24,520 nt of DNA from positions 1 through 24,520 of the forward strand of contig CAZWZH010000164.1 in the NCBI GenBank assembly GCA_964638775.1, given 5' to 3'. Made by a program: the position numbers and the translations under genes. Below, piece after piece: positions 6,460 to 14,611 of this stretch (position 1 is the stretch's first letter; each line of letters opens with the position of its first letter). The notes below the pieces were generated by a model, which searched no databases, was not told where the DNA came from, and saw only the letters and a program-made list of their open reading frames with translations. Origin of the DNA: Azophilus sp964638775. Its GTDB lineage: Bacteria > Pseudomonadota > Gammaproteobacteria > Pseudomonadales > Azotimanducaceae.

Positions 6460-6891
6460 CTACAGGTTCAATCGCAAGGTCAAGGTGTCCATGCCGTCCG
6501 GCCCAACAACCGCGAGCGTCACCTCCCACGCACCTCCCATGTGAAATCTCATCCCCTCGACGAGGTAATCTCCCCCTCCCAGGTTGCGGGTCATGCGCGG
6601 GGCCGTCGGAAGCCCGTGATCATGCGAGGGCATCCCGCCGGTGACGGCAAGTTCCGCATGCTCCAGGGGCCGACCGTCGGCGTCGGCCACATGGACGACC
6701 CAGGCGTGGATGCTGTTGATGGCCAATGGCTGCAATGTGCTGGCATAGGCGATGCGATAGCGTCCCAGTTCGGTCACGCGGGCAGTCCCCGGATCCGGAA
6801 CGGGCAAGGCATCCCCAGCCTGCCCGAGGGGTGCGAGCAGCAGACAGGCAAACAGGCGGACATACGGGCGCATTGACCGGAATTTCTTCAT
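6460..6891 (-). CDS. Periplasmic YtkA/FixH-like domain protein
   Basis: A 143-residue secreted protein. Residues 1-25 form a signal peptide (MKKFRSMRPY, then a hydrophobic run ending in GQAGD). The core HAWVVHVADADGRPLEHAEL followed by GGMPSHDHGLPTAPRMT and YLVEGMRFHMGGAWEVTL is the single Ig-like fold of the YtkA/FixH group. His and Met residues in MPSHDHG and MRFHM could bind copper, as proposed for some members. It probably acts in the periplasm beside the di-haem peroxidase encoded downstream on the same strand; similar proteins are often found next to MauG-like peroxidases. The toxin-antitoxin pair lies between them. ATG at 6891 has only a weak GGA upstream. Confidence 0.82.
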   Translation of the reverse strand: MKKFRSMRPYVRLFACLLLAPLGQAGDALPVPDPGTARVTELGRYRIAYASTLQPLAINSIHAWVVHVADADGRPLEHAELAVTGGMPSHDHGLPTAPRMTRNLGGGDYLVEGMRFHMGGAWEVTLAVVGPDGMDTLTLRLNL

Positions 6892-6964
6892 GAGTCCGCG
6901 AGGCTATCACGAACAAATCGATCGGATGAGCAACCCCGCCAGGGCGGTCACCCAAATGCGGGGG

Positions 6965-7279
6965 TCAGGCCAGAACGCCGTTCGGGATCGCGGGCTTCAG
7001 ATCCGGGAGGAAGACCGGCTCGCCGCCTTCGACCGAGCAGCCGAGCAGGGTCGTCTGCCTGAAGGGGTTGTCGATGCGGTCGTCGTTGGGGATGAGTTTG
7101 CCGTCGTCGAGGCCGCCGAAACAGATGTTTCCGCGCCGGGAATCGGAAACGGCATCTGCGCTTTCCCGAACCTCGGCCGCCGGGGCCGGCGCAGCGGCGC
7201 CAGCGTAAGCGAGCGGCGCCGCGGCGACCGACAGGACACAACCGAAAATCAGTGACAGCAGGCGCTGGACGACGGGCAA
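6965..7279 (-). CDS. Small secreted protein of unknown function
   Basis: A 104-residue protein whose first 27 residues are a clear signal peptide (hydrophobic run LLSLIFGCVLSVAAAPLAYA). The mature part has an Ala/Pro-rich stretch, then two Cys in NICFGGLDDG and TLLGCSVEGG, which might form a disulfide, and ends LKPAIPNGVLA. I do not recognise the family. No ATG fits; TTG at 7279 has GGAG six bases upstream. It lies 73 bp upstream of the YtkA-like gene on the same strand and could be part of the same periplasmic group. Codon usage and the signal peptide support a real gene. Confidence 0.6.
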   Translation of the reverse strand: MPVVQRLLSLIFGCVLSVAAAPLAYAGAAAPAPAAEVRESADAVSDSRRGNICFGGLDDGKLIPNDDRIDNPFRQTTLLGCSVEGGEPVFLPDLKPAIPNGVLA

Positions 7280-7312
7280 TGCAACGCTCCAATTGCAGGC
7301 GGCCGCCAGTTT

Positions 7313-7334
7313 ATGAACGGAAAGTTACGTTCAT
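7313..7334. promoter_or_regulatory. Inverted repeat in the divergent promoter region
   Basis: ATGAACG (7313-7319) and CGTTCAT (7328-7334) form a perfect 7-bp inverted repeat with an 8-base spacer. It is centred between the leftward secreted-protein gene (start 7279) and the rightward permease gene (start 7435), the place for an operator of a dimeric regulator serving either side. The regulator is unknown. Confidence 0.4.
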
Positions 7335-7434
7335 GTGACAAAGGCATGCTGCGGCGTTCCGACCCGCCACCGCCAACGTACTTGCCTCTCTGGAGCGTAG
7401 CGCGCAGCATCGCCACCCGCAATGGAGAACCCCG

Positions 7435-8742
7435 ATGACCACCGAATCCAGGTTCAGTCCGGCGACCGCCGTGGCGGTGGTTGTCGCCAACATGATCGGG
7501 ACCGGTGTGTTCACCAGTCTCGGCTTTCAACTCCTGGAGATCCAGTCCGGATTCGTGATCCTGATGCTGTGGGCTGTCGGGGGTGTAGCGGCGCTGTGCG
7601 GCGCGCTCTGCTACGCCGAGCTGGGGGCTGCCCTGCCCCGCTCGGGGGGCGAATACAACTTCCTCGGCCGGATCTATCATCCCGGCGTGGGGTTCGTGTC
7701 CGGATGGATCTCCGCCACCATCGGCTTCGCCGCGCCGACGGCGCTCGCCGCCATCACGTTCGGCACCTACCTGTCCTCGGTGTTCACGGCGCTGTCGCCG
7801 GTGCCCTGCGCCACTGTCCTCGTCATCGGCCTCACCCTCGTACACATGTGGACCAGGCGGAGCAGCGGCGGGGTGCAGCGCTGGTTCACCGGGCTGAAGG
7901 TCGCCTTCATCGCGGTTTTCTGCCTGCTCGTGCTCCGGAAGGCCGGCGGCGGCCAGCCGGTCTCCTTCCTCCCGGCCGGCGGCGACGGCGCCCTGCTCAC
8001 CAGCGGCGCCTTCGCCGTAGCCCTGATCTACGTCAGCTACGCCTACACCGGCTGGAACGCCGTTACCTATCTCTCCAGCGAATTGCGCGAACCCCAGCGC
8101 GTCCTGCCCCTGGTGCTGACGGTGGGTACGGCCGCGGTGGCGCTCGCCTACGTGCTGTTGAACTTCACTTTTCTGTACGCGGCGCCGATAGACGCCCTGG
8201 CCGGCGAACTCGAGGTGGGTTACGTGGCGGCCAGGCACGTCTTCGGCGACCGCGGCGCTGCCGTCATGGGGGTGGCGCTGGCCATGCTGCTGGTGTCCAC
8301 GGTCAGCGCGATGATCATGGCCGGCCCCCGGGTGCTGCAGGTGATCGGCGAGGACTTCCCCGCGTTCCGCATGCTCGCCCGGACCAATTCCCACGGGCTG
8401 CCGTCGGTTGCCGTGGCCGCCCAGTCCGCGCTGGCGCTGGTGTTCATCTGGACCGCATCCTTCGAATCGATACTGGTGTTCGCGGGATTCACCCTTGGCC
8501 TCAGTACCTTTCTGACTGTTCTTGGCCTATTCGTGCTGCGCGTCAGGCGCCCCGGGCTGCCGAGGCCCTACCGGCTCACCGGGTATCCGCTGCCGGCACT
8601 GGCATACCTGGCCATCACCGGGTGGACCCTGGCTTACATCCTCATGGAACGGCCCCAAGAATCCCTGATGGGACTCTTCTTGATCGGCGCCGGTGCGGTG
8701 TTCTACGGATTGACCCGCATGTTCCAGCGGGCCGGACGTTGA
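7435..8742 (+). CDS. APC-superfamily amino-acid permease
   Basis: An inner-membrane transporter of 435 residues with about 12 predicted helices. The first helix contains ANMIGTGVFTSLG, the unwound substrate-binding segment of APC permeases (usual form G-x-x-I-G-x-G-I-F), and AALPRSGGEYNFLGRIYHPG matches the helix 2-3 loop of the amino-acid permease family. Helix 6 carries SYAYTGWNAVTYLSSE, the second substrate-contact region. It probably imports or exchanges an amino acid with H+. The ATG start has GGAG about eight bases upstream. It stands alone, divergent from the periplasmic group; nothing nearby fixes the substrate. Confidence 0.9.
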   Translation: MTTESRFSPATAVAVVVANMIGTGVFTSLGFQLLEIQSGFVILMLWAVGGVAALCGALCYAELGAALPRSGGEYNFLGRIYHPGVGFVSGWISATIGFAAPTALAAITFGTYLSSVFTALSPVPCATVLVIGLTLVHMWTRRSSGGVQRWFTGLKVAFIAVFCLLVLRKAGGGQPVSFLPAGGDGALLTSGAFAVALIYVSYAYTGWNAVTYLSSELREPQRVLPLVLTVGTAAVALAYVLLNFTFLYAAPIDALAGELEVGYVAARHVFGDRGAAVMGVALAMLLVSTVSAMIMAGPRVLQVIGEDFPAFRMLARTNSHGLPSVAVAAQSALALVFIWTASFESILVFAGFTLGLSTFLTVLGLFVLRVRRPGLPRPYRLTGYPLPALAYLAITGWTLAYILMERPQESLMGLFLIGAGAVFYGLTRMFQRAGR

Positions 8743-8929
8743 ACCGTTGACCGCTGTTCGCTACTGATCCACCGTTTCCGGGGCGCCCGGGGGGACCGCG
8801 ACCCCGTGGGTCCCGCCGCCGTTCAATCCCTGCCGTTACACATCCGTTCCCCAGGCAATGCGTCCCGCCGCCAATCGTGCTAAAAAGCGGTGTCGCTTGT
8901 TCAACGGGCGCACGCAGGGGACGGGTACA

Positions 8930-10111
8930 TTGACGGAACTTGCTGAATTCCGGGAGGAAACCCGGGCCTGGCTGGCGGCCAACTGTCCGCCCGGCGCCCG
9001 CGGCCCGGGCCCGGTCTCCACCGGCGGCAACCAGGTCATGATCACCGACCGGGATACGCTGGTCTGGCTCGAACGGATGATCGAGAAAGGCTGGACCGCC
9101 CCCAACTGGCCGAGGGAATACGGCGGCGGCGGCCTGACCAAGCAGGAATTCGTGGTCCTCATCGAGGAAATGCGGCGCATCCGGGCACGGCCCGCCCTGG
9201 CCGGCTTCGGCACCAGCATGATCGGCCCCACCATTCTGGAATTCGGCACCGAGCAACAGAAAAGAACCCACATCCCGCGCATAACCCGGGCCGAGGTGTC
9301 CTGGTGCCAGGGCTACAGCGAGCCCGGCGCCGGCAGCGACCTGGCAAGCCTGTCCACACGCGCCGAGGACCGGGGCGACCACTTCGTCATCAACGGCCAG
9401 AAGACCTGGACCAGCGGCGCGCAGAGCGCCGACTGGATGTTCATCCTGGTGCGGACCGACCCCGATGTACCCAAGCACCAGGGCATCAGTTTCCTGCTCC
9501 TGCCGATGGATCAGCCCGGCGTGACCGTCAAGCCGATCCGGCTGATCTCAGGGCATTCGCCCTTCAACTCGACCTTTTTCGACGACGCCGTAGCCGCCAA
9601 GGACGACCTGATCGGCGAACTGAACAAGGGCTGGACGGTGGGCAAGCGGTTGCTGCAGCACGAGCGCTCGGGCATGGAGGCGCTGGTGATGGGAGGCGCC
9701 GGGGGAACCGAGGAGGACGGTCTGCCCGACGAAGCCAAGCGCTGTCTCGGCGAGGAAGGCGGCCGGATCGCCGACCCCGCCTGGCGGTCCACCGTGGCAA
9801 CCCATGAAATGAACAGGCAGGCGTTCCGGCTGACGCAGAAGCGTACGGTTGAGGAATCCGACGGCGGTACCCCGGGGCCGGCCACCTCGATCTTCAAGAT
9901 GTACGGCAGCGAACTGCAGCAGCAGTTCTACGACCTGACCACGCGAATGCGGGGCACCCGGGGCTTCTGCGACGACACGCAGACCGCCACCGGGGAAGAA
10001 CGGGAGACGATCCGCCGCTGGCTGCACTTCCGCGCCGGGACCATCTACAGCGGCAGCAACGAGATCCAGCGCAACATCATCGCCAAGCGCGTGCTGGGGC
10101 TGCCGGACTAA
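8930..10111 (+). CDS. Acyl-CoA dehydrogenase
   Basis: FAD-dependent enzyme of 393 residues that introduces the alpha-beta double bond into an acyl-CoA and passes electrons to ETF. The N-terminal helical domain includes GWTAPNWPREYGGGGL (54-69). The flavin-binding motif YSEPGAGSDL is at 129-138, with GQKTWTSGAQSADW after it. The C-terminus has the nucleotide-contact motif SGSNEIQRNIIAKRVLGLPD (374-393). I chose TTG at 8930, with AGGGGA eight bases upstream, because TELAEFREETRAWL matches normal family N-termini; the frame is open back to 8858 but that stretch does not look like this family. The chain-length preference is unknown; it may work with the carboxylase and SDR genes in acyl-CoA breakdown. 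Confidence 0.92.
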   Translation: MTELAEFREETRAWLAANCPPGARGPGPVSTGGNQVMITDRDTLVWLERMIEKGWTAPNWPREYGGGGLTKQEFVVLIEEMRRIRARPALAGFGTSMIGPTILEFGTEQQKRTHIPRITRAEVSWCQGYSEPGAGSDLASLSTRAEDRGDHFVINGQKTWTSGAQSADWMFILVRTDPDVPKHQGISFLLLPMDQPGVTVKPIRLISGHSPFNSTFFDDAVAAKDDLIGELNKGWTVGKRLLQHERSGMEALVMGGAGGTEEDGLPDEAKRCLGEEGGRIADPAWRSTVATHEMNRQAFRLTQKRTVEESDGGTPGPATSIFKMYGSELQQQFYDLTTRMRGTRGFCDDTQTATGEERETIRRWLHFRAGTIYSGSNEIQRNIIAKRVLGLPD

Positions 10112-10149
10112 AGGCCGGCCTCGACCGCCGGGTCATTTAAGGAGAAACG

Positions 10150-11562
10150 ATGGGCGACGAGATTCCCCGCCGTCATTTCAACGCCGAGGATTTCAGTGTC
10201 TTCCGGTTCCGCCTGGACGAGGAGACCAAACTGCTCGCGGAGCAGTTCGCCTCGTCCCGGTTCAGCGAGCGGGGAGATATCGCCGGTTTCGAGCTCGAAG
10301 CCTGGCTGGTGGACCGTCAGGGTGAACCGCTGCCCAGGAATCATGAATTCCTCGAACGGCTGGACAACCCGCTCGTGGTTCCGGAGCTTGCCAGCTTCAA
10401 CGTCGAACTGAACGGCAGCCCCACCGCGCTGGCGGGCAGTACCTTCTCCCGCCTGCAGGATGAACTGGCCGCCACCTGGAGCGCCTGCCAGGCCACGGCG
10501 GAAGAGATGGACTGCCACCTGGTGACCGTGGGCATCCTGCCGACCATACGCGAGGCGCTGCTGAACTCGGATCACATGTCGAAGATGGTGCGCTACCAGG
10601 CACTGAACGACCGCACCATGGCGCTCAGGGACGGCAAGCCGCTGCACCTTCAGATCGAGGGCGGCGAGGGCCTGGACATGCTGCATCCCGACGTGATGCT
10701 GGAAGCCGCGGCGACCTCCTTCCAGATTCACCTGCAATGCAAGCCCGACAACGCGGTGCGCGACTTCAACGCCTCCATCGTCGCCTCCGCCCCCATGGTC
10801 GCGGTTTCCGCCAACTCGCCGACCCTTTTCGGCCGCGCACTGTGGGACGAGACGCGCATACCGCTCTTCGAGCAGGCCGTCGACGTGGGCGCCCACTATC
10901 CGAAGCGGGTCGGTTTCGGGAACGGGTTCGCGGACGATTCCATGCTGGAGGTGTTCCTGGAGAACCAGCAGCAACATCCCATCCTGCTTCCGTACGTCAG
11001 CGACAGCTCCCCGAACGAGTTCTCCCACGTGCGTTTTCACAACGGCACCATCTGGCGCTGGAACCGGCCGCTGATCGGCTTCGATCACGACGGACAGGTA
11101 CACCTGCGCATCGAGCACCGGGTGGTTCCCGCAGGGCCGACCATCAAGGACTGCGTGGCCAACGCGGCTTTCTTCTTCGGACTGGTTCGGGGCTTCGGCC
11201 TGGAACCCGAACCGCCCGAAGTACGCATGACCTTCGAGACGGCCAGGGACAACTTCTACAACGCCGCACGATACGGGCTCGGCGCACGCATCGGCTGGAA
11301 CGGCGGCGAGGTCGGGATCCGCGAACTGCTGCTCGAAGAAATGCTGCCGATGGCCCGCCGGGGCCTGTCGCACTATGCCATTCCCGACTCGGAAATCGAC
11401 GAATACCTCGGCATCGTCGAGGCCCGTGTGGAATCCACCCAGAACGGCGCCGCCTGGCAGAAGCGCTGGGTGACGCGCAACGGCATGCGCGTCAACGATC
11501 TGGTCCTGGACTATGCCCGCATGCAGGAGAGCGGCGAGCCCGTGCACACCTGGCCGCTGTGA
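10150..11562 (+). CDS. GCS2-type carboxylate-amine ligase (glutamate-cysteine ligase-like)
   Basis: A 470-residue protein resembling the glutamate-cysteine ligase family 2 / YbdK superfamily of ATP-dependent carboxylate-amine ligases. GFELEAWLVD (about 45-54) matches the conserved acidic strand (GIE.E..LVD) that binds Mg-ATP; NVELNGSP (about 92-99), SFQIHLQCK (about 191-199) and VEVR-like strands later fit the fold, as does HLRIEHRVVPAGPTIKD near residue 320. It probably forms an amide bond between a carboxylate such as glutamate and an amine, but the substrate is unknown and it need not make gamma-glutamylcysteine. The ATG has AAGGAG seven bases upstream. The next gene overlaps its stop (GTGA), and that gene is an amide-hydrolase relative, so the products are likely linked. 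Confidence 0.78.
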   Translation: MGDEIPRRHFNAEDFSVFRFRLDEETKLLAEQFASSRFSERGDIAGFELEAWLVDRQGEPLPRNHEFLERLDNPLVVPELASFNVELNGSPTALAGSTFSRLQDELAATWSACQATAEEMDCHLVTVGILPTIREALLNSDHMSKMVRYQALNDRTMALRDGKPLHLQIEGGEGLDMLHPDVMLEAAATSFQIHLQCKPDNAVRDFNASIVASAPMVAVSANSPTLFGRALWDETRIPLFEQAVDVGAHYPKRVGFGNGFADDSMLEVFLENQQQHPILLPYVSDSSPNEFSHVRFHNGTIWRWNRPLIGFDHDGQVHLRIEHRVVPAGPTIKDCVANAAFFFGLVRGFGLEPEPPEVRMTFETARDNFYNAARYGLGARIGWNGGEVGIRELLLEEMLPMARRGLSHYAIPDSEIDEYLGIVEARVESTQNGAAWQKRWVTRNGMRVNDLVLDYARMQESGEPVHTWPL

Positions 11563-12659
11563 CGGCGCTAAACCGGTTTGAGGACATCCCGCCGGGGTTG
11601 CTCCACGCCGGGCCGGAGGAATTGCTGGGTTTGCTGGGAGGACCGGCGCTCCTGCACCTGAGAACCGGCCCTGACGCATCGCCGAAGCGTTCCGGGGCAT
11701 TGTTCGTGAGCGTGTTGCTGCACGGAAACGAAACCAGCGGCTGGTACGCCGTGCGGGAGTTGCTGCGTGACATTCGCGCCCCGTCCCGCGACCTCCTGAT
11801 TCTCATCGGCAATGTCGAGGCAGCGGCATGCGGCGTGCGTACCCTGCCGGATCAACCGGATTTCAACCGCATCTGGCAGAAGCCGGAAGGGATCGCCGGG
11901 GACGTGCTGCGCTACGCGGCGGAGATTCCGCTACTTGCGGTCGTCGACCTGCACAACAACACCGGCAGGAATCCACATTACTCGGTGCTGACCGATTTCT
12001 CCGCCGGCAGCCGCGGCCTGGCCGCCCTCTTCGGCGACACCGCTGTCTTCATTGAAGAACCCGCTACGGTGCTCACCCGGGCCTTCAGCCCGCACACTCC
12101 CAACATCGCGCTGGAACTGGGTCCCGTCACCGACACGATGGCCGCCCGCCGCGGCTACGAATACCTGCGCGACCTGCTCGAACTGGAAGCCATCCCCGAA
12201 GCCCCGTCAGGAAACGCGCGACTGTTCCGCACCCTCGCACGCGTACATCTGCGCGACGGCGTCCGCTTTGCTTTCGCAAACCGGGAATCGAGCTCGGTTT
12301 CGTCCGACTGGCTTCGAGCGGCAGCAACCGGTAGAACCGACGTGGCGCCTCCCGACGGGATCGATGATCTCGATCTTGTTCTCGACGATGCCATCGAGGC
12401 ATCCAACTTCGCCCGACTGCCGGCCGGGACACTGTTCGGGGTGACCGTGGACCCTCAGGCCCCGGTGGTTCTCGACAACAACCACAAGAACGTCACCGAT
12501 CGATTCTTTGAAGTGCGCGGTGACTGCATCGCCCTGAAACACCCGGTCGTGCCCGCCATGTATACGACCGACCCGAGTGTCGTCCGGCAGGATTGCCTGT
12601 GCTACTTCATGGAACCAATGAACCTGGGCGACGGCACCCTCCGTGGCACGACCAGCTGA
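11559..12659 (+). CDS. AstE/aspartoacylase-family zinc hydrolase
   Basis: A 366-residue member of the succinylglutamate desuccinylase / aspartoacylase (M14-like) family, which cleaves N-acyl groups from amino acids. Zinc ligands are H55 and E58 in HGNE, and H132 in DLHNNTG; DFNRIW (101-106) matches the substrate-binding DxNR segment; E186 in ALELG is in place as the catalytic Glu. The start is GTG at 11559, overlapping the stop of the ligase gene in GTGA, so translation is coupled. The following transporter gene begins 17 bases before this stop. The enzyme is cytoplasmic, as no signal peptide is seen. It might hydrolyse an N-acyl or gamma-glutamyl compound brought in by the transporter; the substrate is not evident. 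Confidence 0.85.
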   Translation: MTALNRFEDIPPGLLHAGPEELLGLLGGPALLHLRTGPDASPKRSGALFVSVLLHGNETSGWYAVRELLRDIRAPSRDLLILIGNVEAAACGVRTLPDQPDFNRIWQKPEGIAGDVLRYAAEIPLLAVVDLHNNTGRNPHYSVLTDFSAGSRGLAALFGDTAVFIEEPATVLTRAFSPHTPNIALELGPVTDTMAARRGYEYLRDLLELEAIPEAPSGNARLFRTLARVHLRDGVRFAFANRESSSVSSDWLRAAATGRTDVAPPDGIDDLDLVLDDAIEASNFARLPAGTLFGVTVDPQAPVVLDNNHKNVTDRFFEVRGDCIALKHPVVPAMYTTDPSVVRQDCLCYFMEPMNLGDGTLRGTTS

Positions 12660-14004
12660 CAGCCAGCCCATACCGCGCCGCACGCTCTTCTGTTACGGGC
12701 TTGCCGACATGCCGATCCAGGTAGTGTCGATCCCCGTGCTCTCCCTGATTCCGGCCTACTACACCGCGGATCTCGGAGTAACCATGGCCGCGGCCAGCGC
12801 CGTGCTGTTGGCATCGCGGCTTTTCGATGCCGTGACCGACCCGCTGATCGGCTGGCTCTCCGACCGCACCCGATCCCGGTTCGGGCGGCGCCGGGTGTGG
12901 ATGGCCGTCTCCGTTCCCGTATTCATGCTCGGGGTCTACAAGCTGTTCTTTCCCCAGGGGCCGGTGGATGCGTTCTACCTGGTCACCTGGCTCATCGTCA
13001 TGTGGCTGGGCTGGACGCTCCTGTACATTCCCTACTACGCACTCGGCGCGGAGATCTCGCCCGATTACGACGAGCGCACCCGCATCACCGCCTGGCGTTC
13101 CGGCATCGGGCTCTCCGCCAACGTCGTCAGCAAGCTGGTGCCGGTCGCGGCGGGATTCCTGCTGGGCATGGCCACGATCGCCGACAACCTGCTCATCATC
13201 GGCATCATGGCCCTGGCCCTGCTGCCGCTCACCGTCGGAGCCACCATCGTCGGCGTTCCCGAGCGCACGGATTACCTGTCCCCGCGGCTGCCCCTGCTGC
13301 CGGGCCTGAAGGTGATGGCCCACAACGGACCGTTCAAGCGCCTGCTGCTGGCCCTCTTCATCAACCAGCTCGGTTCCGGGATCTCCACGGTGACCGTCGC
13401 CCTGTTCATCCTCGACGCCCTGCACCAGGAAGAACACGTGCTGCTGATGCTGCTGGTTTTCTTCGCATTCAACCTGGCGGGCGTCCCCTTCTGGCTGCGG
13501 GTCGCCCGCCGTGTCAACAAGCACCGGGCCTGGTGCGCGGCGCTCTTCGGATTCGCCGGGTTCCACTGCCTGTACATGCTGCTCGGGCCGGGCGACTTCT
13601 ACAGGATGCTGCCCATCACGGCCTGCACCGGGTTCCTGGGCGCCGCGTTCTCGGTGGTGCCGACGTCGATGCTGGCGGATATCGCCGATCTCGACACCCT
13701 GGAGAGCGGCGAAGACCGGGCTGCCTGGTACTTCGCGGTCTGGTCGTTCGTCGTCAAGGTCGGCGTCTCCGTGGGCCCCGCGCTCGCATTCGCCCTACTG
13801 GCGCTGGTCGGCTACGAGGCGTCCGAGGGCGTTGAGAATACGCCCGACAAGATTCTGGGCCTGCGCATGCTCTACGCCTTCGGCCCGGCGGTGGGCATGG
13901 CGATCTGTGCGCTCGTGGCCTGGAATTACCCCCTTACGCGGGAGCGGCACCGGGAAGTCCGCCAGCAACTGGAGTCGCTTCGGCAATCCGCGGCCGGCGA
14001 ATGA
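12643..14004 (+). CDS. MFS transporter of the GPH (MelB-like) family
   Basis: An inner-membrane protein of 453 residues with about 12 helices. DPLIGWLSDRTRSRFGRRR (about 66-84) is the hallmark loop between helices 2 and 3 of the glycoside-pentoside-hexuronide:cation symporters, and YIPYYALGAEISPDYDERTR (about 128-147) matches the second signature (P.YAL...). Members couple sugar or other solute uptake to Na+ or H+. GTG at 12643 overlaps the 3' end of the hydrolase gene by 17 bases. With the upstream ligase and hydrolase it forms a tight three-gene unit, so a peptide-like or N-acylated substrate is as likely as a sugar. Confidence 0.88.
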   Translation: MARPADSQPIPRRTLFCYGLADMPIQVVSIPVLSLIPAYYTADLGVTMAAASAVLLASRLFDAVTDPLIGWLSDRTRSRFGRRRVWMAVSVPVFMLGVYKLFFPQGPVDAFYLVTWLIVMWLGWTLLYIPYYALGAEISPDYDERTRITAWRSGIGLSANVVSKLVPVAAGFLLGMATIADNLLIIGIMALALLPLTVGATIVGVPERTDYLSPRLPLLPGLKVMAHNGPFKRLLLALFINQLGSGISTVTVALFILDALHQEEHVLLMLLVFFAFNLAGVPFWLRVARRVNKHRAWCAALFGFAGFHCLYMLLGPGDFYRMLPITACTGFLGAAFSVVPTSMLADIADLDTLESGEDRAAWYFAVWSFVVKVGVSVGPALAFALLALVGYEASEGVENTPDKILGLRMLYAFGPAVGMAICALVAWNYPLTRERHREVRQQLESLRQSAAGE

Positions 14005-14037
14005 CCGAAGCGCCCCCGGATCGGACAGAAGCCGCGA

Positions 14038-14445
14038 TCAGGCGTCCATCGGATCCAGTCTTATAAAGTACCGAGGCGCAAAGCCCATGAGGAAGCCGAT
14101 GACGGGCCCACGCGGATACTGCCGTTCAACCCGCGCCGCTTCCTCGCCCGAAACCCGTACCGCCAGATAGTTCCGGGTTCCGTCGTCGCGGGTGATGCGC
14201 ACCTCCGGATTCTTCAGCAGCCGGCGATACCAGGCACGCGGCCAGTGATTGACCGCGACGTAGAACTGCCCTCCGCTGTCGAGGCCGGACAGCACCCGGT
14301 CGAACGAGTTGCCGTCGGCATCGAAGGTGGTGATGGTGACCGAATCCGCCGAGGTGGGTTGCATGGTTCCGATCAGGGTTTCGAATATCACGACAATCGC
14401 AACCCAGATGCCCAGCAAAATGGCGATGATCTTGACTGCCTTCAT
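14038..14445 (-). CDS. Small membrane-anchored DUF385-like (deazaflavin-type) protein
   Basis: A 135-residue protein with one N-terminal membrane helix (about 5-25, KIIAILLGIWVAIVVIFETL) and a soluble domain. The order FYVAVNHWPRAWYRRLLKNP, EVRITRDDGTRNYLAVRV and a C-terminal FAPRYFIRLDP is like the split-barrel DUF385 / F420-dependent nitroreductase family (usual form W..N..A.P.V), where a small domain may bind flavin or F420. In proteobacteria such proteins often have no proven cofactor. ATG at 14445 has GAGGAGG five bases upstream, while the longer open frame to 14490 has none. It is convergent with the transporter gene, 33 bp away. Confidence 0.75.
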   Translation of the reverse strand: MKAVKIIAILLGIWVAIVVIFETLIGTMQPTSADSVTITTFDADGNSFDRVLSGLDSGGQFYVAVNHWPRAWYRRLLKNPEVRITRDDGTRNYLAVRVSGEEAARVERQYPRGPVIGFLMGFAPRYFIRLDPMDA

Positions 14446-14529
14446 GGCGCCTCCTCGCAGCATTCCAGACTTTGACCCATCATAATCCAACCGGCAGAGG
14501 GCCGCAGTAGAACCGAGGGGTGTGGTGTC

Positions 14530-14611
14530 ATGACGCGAGTGATCGTCGTAGGCGGCGGCAACGCGGCTCTGTGCGCCGCAATCGGCGCCCGGGAACGGGG
14601 CGCAACCGTCA
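14530..14611 (+). pseudogene. 5' remnant of an FAD-dependent oxidoreductase
   Basis: ATG at 14530, preceded by GAGGGG about nine bases upstream, opens a frame reading MTRVIVVGGGNAALCAAIGA then RERGATV. This is a textbook FAD-binding Rossmann start (VVVGGGNAALCAAI..., GxGxxx with the following helix), close to FAD-dependent oxidoreductases of the tricarballylate dehydrogenase / fumarate reductase flavoprotein type. After GATV the expected strand ending in Glu (VLVLE) is missing; the frame simply runs antisense through the VOC gene until 14757. Only about 28 codons of an original several-hundred-codon gene remain. The breakpoint, about 14609-14611, coincides with the stop codon of the VOC gene. 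Confidence 0.72.

Noticed and set aside
7249..8394. 381-codon minus-strand frame
   Set aside because: Antisense of the permease gene; low-complexity His/Gly/Asp/Arg composition typical of GC-rich shadows.
8792..8814. Hairpin GGGACC-11-GGTCCC after the permease gene as a terminator
   Set aside because: The stem has only 6 bp, the loop is long and no T-run follows.
10108..11700. 530-codon minus-strand frame
   Set aside because: Antisense of the GCS2-type ligase gene. The plus strand has a strong ribosome site and a family-like sequence; the minus frame has neither.
12607..13566. 319-codon minus-strand frame
   Set aside because: Antisense of the GPH transporter gene, with shadow-type composition.
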